Below are positions 59,730 to 64,000 of a DNA stretch of 64,000 bases, piece by piece (the first letter of the stretch is position 1; each line of letters opens with the position of its first letter). Source of the stretch: Fibrobacter sp. UWB16 (lineage in GTDB: Bacteria; Fibrobacterota; Fibrobacteria; Fibrobacterales; Fibrobacteraceae); contig NZ_OCMS01000003.1 in the NCBI RefSeq assembly GCF_900215325.1, positions 124,001 through 188,000 of the forward strand, given 5' to 3'. The notes beneath the pieces are model-generated. The model searched no databases, was not told the DNA's origin, and was given only the letters and a program-made list of their open reading frames with translations. Both the position numbers and the translations under genes were made by a program.

Positions 59730-61625
59730 ATGTTTGATTTAAGTGCTTTTTTTGATGGAATGTCCAAGCCCTTGCTTCGTAACGCCCACGCGAAGGCGTT
59801 CGGCAAAAAGGGCCTTTTAAACAATGCTCTCATCCAGTCCGAAACGCTCTCTTACTATTCCGACAAGGAACGCGTTGCGGGACTCGTTTCTAAGATGGAA
59901 TTGTGGCAGCGTCGCTGCCTGAACTTGATTTATAATAGCGGCTCCAGAGGTCTTGCGTTTAATGAACTTCGACTGACGGTTCCTGTGAGCAAGAACCGCG
60001 AACTTCAGACGTTCCTCCTTACGATGTGCCGTGAATACGTGCTTTACCGCTCCTTTGTGGGTGGCACTCCGATTTACATGGGCTTTAGCGATTTTATCGG
60101 TTGCTTTGACATCAAGCCCGAAGGCGAAATCGACACAACGTCTCCGCTGATTTCTTACCAGAACCTTTTGGACTGGCATGTTTGCGTCGTGCTCGCGAAC
60201 GCAAAGAAGAAACAGCTCCGCATCAACACGAACGGAACGCTCCACCGCCGTGGCCGCCAGATCTGTGCCGAAGTGTTTACCGCTTCCCGCCACGCTTCTG
60301 AAAAGGCCTGCGAACAGGAAATCTCGCTCATCTTCAGTTTCCTCGTGCAGAACGGCTGGCTCGAACGCGAAAACACCTTCTTGCTCCCGTCCGCATCCGC
60401 TATTGACTTTATCCACAAGAACGGTTTCCGTCTCCATCAAGATGTGATTTCCTGGTGGATCAAGGAACGCTTCCACGGCGACCGCGACCTTTGTGCTCGC
60501 TTGCTTACTAGCATTGGCGAAGGTCTCTCCGCTGCTGATGCTGCACAGCTCTTCTGGGTGATGGATCCGTCCTACCGCTTGCAAGAAAAGAACAAGGTCT
60601 TGCCGTGGGAATTCCTGCCGCGTCCGCTTTGCGAACTCTGGATTTTGGGCCTTGTTGATTTCCGCATGGCTCAAGGCAAGGTGACCGCAGTTGTCGTGAG
60701 CAAGTCCGGCAAGGACTGGCTCGAAACTTCTATCGCTTCGATTCCTGAAGCAAATCTCACCGCGCTCCCGAACTTTGACTTGGTCGTCTCGACCGGCATG
60801 GCTCCGCGTGTGCTCTATTCCCTCGCATGCTTGGCGAAAGTCAAGAACGACGAAACGTTCCTCTGCTTCACGCTCGAAAAAGAAACGTACGTCGCTGGCC
60901 TCAAGAGCGGTTTCCCGGAATCCGAAGTCGAAAATCTCCGCAACTGGCTCAAGCCGCCTGAGAACGTCTCCTCGACACTTGCCGAATGGAACGCCTCGTT
61001 CTACGGCGCGAAGGTGCGTACTGCCCGACTCCTCAAGGTCGAAAGCAAGGAAGTCCTTAGCGAACTTTCCCGCTTCCCGCAGTTCATGGAATGCACCGAG
61101 GAATACATCCCGGGTTACGGCTTCATTTTGAATCCGGAACTGGAATCACGTGCTTTCGAAATTCTCGAGAACTATGGCTTCTTCCCGTATGCTGGCGAAT
61201 CAACCGAAAACCGCACGCCTGCCGCTCAAGAAGAATGGAAGGCTGAATTCTCGATTGCATGGCCCGAAGCAAAGAAGATTGACTACGAATTGCGCGACGA
61301 AGCTGACGAAGCATCTGCCCAGGCGACGATGGATTCTACCAAGTACGGTAGCGTTTATCAGAAGCTGAGCACGTTCGACCTCGTGAAGGTACTCCGTTAC
61401 GCAAAGACCGTGGGCACTCCGCTTGCCGCGAAGATCATGGACAAGACCAAGCGAAACGCAAAGCTTGAAGAAAAGATGTTCTACGTGCATGCGCTCCACC
61501 TCGCGAAATCCCCGTCGATGGTCGAAATCCAGGAACGCGGCAAGGAAGAAAAGTTCTCGCTTGACCTTTCGTTTATTCAAGAAATCAAGGTCTTGAGCAA
61601 GAAGGCCTCCGCCCCCCAAGGGTAA
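59730..61625 (+). CDS. Helicase_C_3 (XPB-like helicase-associated domain) protein without helicase core
   Basis: 631 residues with no Walker A or DEAD/DEAH motif. The central to C-terminal part (about 345-470) reads LTALPNFDLVVSTGMAPRVL, LYSLACLAKVKNDETFLCFT and LEKETYVAGLKSGF...LRNWLKP, the pattern of the Helicase_C_3 region found beside XPB-like helicases. The N-terminal half has winged-helix-like stretches (LWQRRCLNLIYNSGSRGLAF). A bacterial partner helicase is expected elsewhere; directly upstream on the same strand is the DinG-type helicase, but a separate promoter at 59700 and a repeat lie between. The assignment is by pattern, moderately sure. Confidence 0.6.
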   Translation: MFDLSAFFDGMSKPLLRNAHAKAFGKKGLLNNALIQSETLSYYSDKERVAGLVSKMELWQRRCLNLIYNSGSRGLAFNELRLTVPVSKNRELQTFLLTMCREYVLYRSFVGGTPIYMGFSDFIGCFDIKPEGEIDTTSPLISYQNLLDWHVCVVLANAKKKQLRINTNGTLHRRGRQICAEVFTASRHASEKACEQEISLIFSFLVQNGWLERENTFLLPSASAIDFIHKNGFRLHQDVISWWIKERFHGDRDLCARLLTSIGEGLSAADAAQLFWVMDPSYRLQEKNKVLPWEFLPRPLCELWILGLVDFRMAQGKVTAVVVSKSGKDWLETSIASIPEANLTALPNFDLVVSTGMAPRVLYSLACLAKVKNDETFLCFTLEKETYVAGLKSGFPESEVENLRNWLKPPENVSSTLAEWNASFYGAKVRTARLLKVESKEVLSELSRFPQFMECTEEYIPGYGFILNPELESRAFEILENYGFFPYAGESTENRTPAAQEEWKAEFSIAWPEAKKIDYELRDEADEASAQATMDSTKYGSVYQKLSTFDLVKVLRYAKTVGTPLAAKIMDKTKRNAKLEEKMFYVHALHLAKSPSMVEIQERGKEEKFSLDLSFIQEIKVLSKKASAPQG

Positions 61626-61655
61626 GTGCTAGTATTGCCATCTCCGTTTTCTTAG

Positions 61656-61690
61656 TTGTCATGCCGGCCTTGTGCCGGCATCGCCTTTTT
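61656..61690. repeat. Dispersed hairpin repeat, possible terminator
   Basis: TGCCGGC, 5-nt loop, GCCGGCA, followed by TCGCCTTTTT, so this copy could end transcription of the gene before it. Its reverse complement nearly matches coding DNA at 18672-18702. Confidence 0.7.
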
Positions 61691-61716
61691 ACTGAATTCT
61701 AAGTCCGTCTGACTTG

Positions 61717-61753
61717 ACTGGATTCTTCGCGGTTTACACCGCTCAGAATGACG
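61717..61753. repeat. Dispersed hairpin repeat
   Basis: ACTGGATTCTTCGCGGT...ACCGCTCAGAATGACG with GCGGT/ACCGC inner arms. Its ends are identical (reverse complement) to coding DNA at 24505-24535 and close to 33671-33714. Confidence 0.72.
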
Positions 61754-61787
61754 TTGCTAGTAACTAAAAAATTCTATCATTCCTTCA

Positions 61788-62837
61788 ATGAATTTCGTCC
61801 GCATATTCCTTTTCCTGGGTGCGCTTGCCGCGTACTCTTTTGGAGCATCCTCTTCTATGGAAAACCTTCTGTTCAATGGCCGCTGGGCCCATGATAACGG
61901 CGTAAGCCGCGCGAGTGCGCCTGCCGCATCCATCACGTTCAACGCCAAGGCCTCAAAAATTACGTTTACGGTCGAAGGCCATTCCCGCTGGCGCCTAGAC
62001 CGCGACGGCAAGCAGATTGAACAGTTCGAAGTCGATTCCAAGGAAGAACGCTCCATCAAGGTTGAGGACGACGGCTCCTTCCATAAGTATCGCTTTATCA
62101 AGATTAGCGAAAGCGGCGTTCCCGAAATCAAGTTCTACGGCATTTCCGTCGATGGCGAATTTGGCGAAGCCCCCAAACCGTCCAGTCGCCGCATCGAGTT
62201 CATCGGTGATTCCTTTACTGCGGGCTATGGCTGCGAAGGCTCCTCCGCCGAGGACGCTCCCGAGTTTGACAAGACGAACGCCTCCAAGAGTTACGCCTAC
62301 CTCCTTGCGAGCGGTTTCAATGCCGACTACCAGGTAAATGCCTACAGCGGACGCGGTCTTGTGCGCAACTACGACAACATGGTCCCCGAATGGACGTACG
62401 AACGCCTCTATGATTACACGGTCATGGGCTCCGTGACCTCGTATCCGAAGCCGGAACGCTGGGATTTGGAAAAGTTCCACCCGCAAGTCATCGTGATTTT
62501 TGAAGGAATTAACGATTTTCAGGGCAATCCGCCGTATGCAGATAAAGGAAAATTCAAGAAAGCGTACGCTAAATTGCTTGATAAGCTCCGTAAGGCTCAC
62601 CCCGGCGTAAAATTCCTGCTCGTTTCCACGAAAGTATGGCCCAATGATGACCTTGCCCCGACCATAAAGTCAATTTACGACGCTCAAATTGCTGCCGGTC
62701 ACAAGGATTTGGAATATAAACACGTCCTCACGTCGAATGTCGGCTTGCATGGTCACCCTGACACCCATTCCCAGGAAGAGCTCGCGAATACCTTGAGACC
62801 CATAATAGCTCGGCTTGGACGGTGGCTTTCAAGATAA
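61788..62837 (+). CDS. CE2-type acetyl esterase (SGNH hydrolase with N-terminal beta-sandwich)
   Basis: 349 residues with a signal peptide cut near SFGA. Residues of about 25-125 form the N-terminal jelly-roll of carbohydrate esterase family 2 (KITFTVEGHSRWRLDRDGKQ, FIKISESGVPEIKFYGI). The SGNH hydrolase domain follows: IEFIGDSFTAGYGCEG (nucleophile Ser142), VNAYSGRGL, FEGINDFQ and the C-terminal HGHPDTHSQ with His327 or His323 as catalytic base. CE2 enzymes remove acetyl groups from xylan, mannan or other glycans, fitting a plant-cell-wall degrader. No T9SS tail or carbohydrate-binding module follows, so it is probably periplasmic. Confidence 0.88.
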   Translation: MNFVRIFLFLGALAAYSFGASSSMENLLFNGRWAHDNGVSRASAPAASITFNAKASKITFTVEGHSRWRLDRDGKQIEQFEVDSKEERSIKVEDDGSFHKYRFIKISESGVPEIKFYGISVDGEFGEAPKPSSRRIEFIGDSFTAGYGCEGSSAEDAPEFDKTNASKSYAYLLASGFNADYQVNAYSGRGLVRNYDNMVPEWTYERLYDYTVMGSVTSYPKPERWDLEKFHPQVIVIFEGINDFQGNPPYADKGKFKKAYAKLLDKLRKAHPGVKFLLVSTKVWPNDDLAPTIKSIYDAQIAAGHKDLEYKHVLTSNVGLHGHPDTHSQEELANTLRPIIARLGRWLSR

Positions 62838-62864
62838 TTTAGGCACGGGAAAAACCCTTTTTTA

Positions 62865-62872
62865 TATATTTA
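62865..62872 (+). promoter_or_regulatory. Putative -7 box of the GGDEF gene
   Basis: TATATTTA about 33 nt before the chosen ATG at 62906; pattern match to the other boxes in this window. Confidence 0.4.
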
Positions 62873-62905
62873 GAAAGCACTGATGCCAAAAATGGATATG
62901 TGATT

Positions 62906-64000
62906 ATGTCTTCAAAAGTTATGAGAAAAGTTTATGCCCTTTTCAGGATGAATTTCCTGATTATTGTGCTTCTGGTGATTACTGCCGTTGCCATGTTTGC
63001 GTATAGGCATTTCTTAGACGACATCATGGACATCAATCTCGGTGAATATCCGTACGTGGTCGCAAGTGCCGACTCCGTGGATGGCGGTACTTCTGCTATT
63101 TCCATGACGCGCACCGACAGCTCGGTCCTCATCGAGTATGAACTCCGTGAAGGCTATGCTTACCCGTATGTGGGCATCAAGGTCTATCTCGGCGATGGCA
63201 AGACCATGGGCCGCGACCTTTCCAACTACGACAGCATCTTCGTGTGGCTCAAGCCGCGTAACGAGGGGTCCGTCCGTCTTTACATGCGCGGTTACGATAG
63301 CGCCCTCTACCGCAAGAACGACGAAACTTCCCTCAAGTTCAACGAAATCGAATTTACTCCGACCAAGGAACCGTACCCGGCCGTGTTTGTCCCGCAGGAA
63401 TTCCGCGTGGCAGGCTGGTGGGTTTCCCAGAACGAAATCAACGTCCACAAGGCTCGCGTAGACCTTTCGAACATCCCGCTTATTGAAATCCAGACTGGTA
63501 CGAACGCTCCGCTCGGTTATGGCGGTTGGGAAATCAAGGGACTTCGCTTCAAGGGCAAGAAGATTTCGCAGGTGGACCTCGTGACGACGCTTGTCGCTCT
63601 CTGGTTTGTCACCTTCCTTATCATCTTAATCATCAGATTCTTTGACTACAGTCGTGAACGCGCTCTGAACAAGAAGAAGCAAGAAGAACTCAAGAAGAAC
63701 CTCATAGCTCTCGAAATCGAAAAGAGTGAATACGAAAAGTCCAGCAAGGAAGACCCGCTCACGGGCTGTCTCAACCGCGCTGGCTTCAGCGGTGTGCTCC
63801 TCCGCGAACAGGAAAAGCTCAACCGCACGGGTTCTCCGGTCTCGTTCATGATTTTCGACATTGACCATTTCAAGAACGTGAACGACACTTACGGACATCT
63901 TGTCGGTGACGAAGTTCTCGTGAATCTCGCAAAGCTCGTGCAGAGCATGATCCGCAATACGGACTCGCTCGTGCGCTGGGGCGGCGAAGAATTTGTAATC
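62906..64000 (+). CDS. Membrane-bound GGDEF diguanylate cyclase, cut by the window end
   Basis: 365 residues visible; the frame is open at the last base. Start 62906 is chosen (ATG 62921 or GTG 62900 are possible). One membrane helix (about 15-33), a periplasmic beta-rich region (about 45-220; [34 protein letters not shown]) that looks like a galactose-binding-type sandwich, a second helix (about 230-250), a coiled coil, and the GGDEF domain from [15 protein letters not shown], with [19 protein letters not shown] and active-site RWGGEEFVI at the end. It would make cyclic di-GMP in the cytoplasm in response to a periplasmic signal, possibly a sugar. The missing part is only the C-terminal end of the domain, plus anything after it. 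Confidence 0.9.
   Translation, partial: MSSKVMRKVYALFRMNFLIIVLLVITAVAMFAYRHFLDDIMDINLGEYPYVVASADSVDGGTSAISMTRTDSSVLIEYELREGYAYPYVGIKVYLGDGKTMGRDLSNYDSIFVWLKPRNEGSVRLYMRGYDSALYRKNDETSLKFNEIEFTPTKEPYPAVFVPQEFRVAGWWVSQNEINVHKARVDLSNIPLIEIQTGTNAPLGYGGWEIKGLRFKGKKISQVDLVTTLVALWFVTFLIILIIRFFDYSRERALNKKKQEELKKNLIALEIEKSEYEKSSKEDPLTGCLNRAGFSGVLLREQEKLNRTGSPVSFMIFDIDHFKNVNDTYGHLVGDEVLVNLAKLVQSMIRNTDSLVRWGGEEFVI

Overview
The window looks like a chromosome segment of a Fibrobacter species (F. succinogenes-like, phylum Fibrobacterota). This rests on protein families I recognise by eye, not on a search. They are many copies of the FISUMP (Fib_succ_major, TIGR02145) domain, four TIGR02147-family proteins, poly-serine linkers in secreted proteins, probable type IX secretion (T9SS) C-terminal sorting domains, many lipoproteins, a CE2-type acetyl esterase and a sodium-pumping decarboxylase. 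Promoters often carry a TATATTTG-like -7 box (TAnnTTTG type), and several sit so close to the ATG that the mRNA is probably leaderless.

Left part (1-7030): two paralogous lipoproteins end in histidine-phosphatase domains. A three-gene block for the membrane and biotin-carrier subunits of a sodium-pumping decarboxylase follows (OadG-like, biotin carrier, beta); no carboxyltransferase alpha subunit is present in the window.

Accessory island (7030-30020): four consecutive cassettes. Each opens with a TIGR02147 gene (N-terminal HTH-like segment) followed at once by one to three large lipoproteins. The lipoproteins share an N-terminal module of about 250 residues and carry one to three C-terminal FISUMP domains; the same N-terminal module recurs in the histidine-phosphatase lipoproteins at 209-4356. 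Cassettes 2-4 are preceded by a terminator, a palindrome that differs from cassette to cassette, A-rich repeats at about 20-bp spacing, and a TATATTT(G/T) box exactly 5 nt before the ATG. Cassette 1 has a terminator and palindrome but a different promoter-to-start arrangement. Cassette 1 contains a lipoprotein gene broken (or programmed) at an A8 tract. Cassette 2 ends in a stray FISUMP remnant. Cassette 4 ends in a GLUG-repeat surface protein with a probable T9SS tail. Two serine-rich linkers in this island are made partly of the same dispersed repeat that lies between genes elsewhere in the window.

Middle (30058-42350): a Cache/HAMP/SpoIIE-type phosphatase, tRNA-His, a small Cys-rich protein, a ComEC-like metallo-hydrolase lipoprotein, a TIM-barrel (nitronate monooxygenase-like) protein, an acyl-ACP thioesterase, and the block aroA - solute-binding protein - PBP4/DUF1460 fusion.

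Right (42562-64000): a tight gene run purA - Crp/Fnr regulator - PASTA protein - TPR lipoprotein - LolB/DUF4292-like lipoprotein. A second run holds a large M6-peptidase-like T9SS protein lacking the metal-binding motif, an FGE-sulfatase-domain lipoprotein, an NlpE-like lipoprotein, a LytTR response regulator, an enlarged signal peptidase I, an Ig-like lipoprotein and a DinG-type helicase with an exonuclease domain. After these come a Helicase_C_3-like protein, a CE2 esterase and a GGDEF protein cut by the window end. Intergenic regions carry a family of short hairpin repeats.
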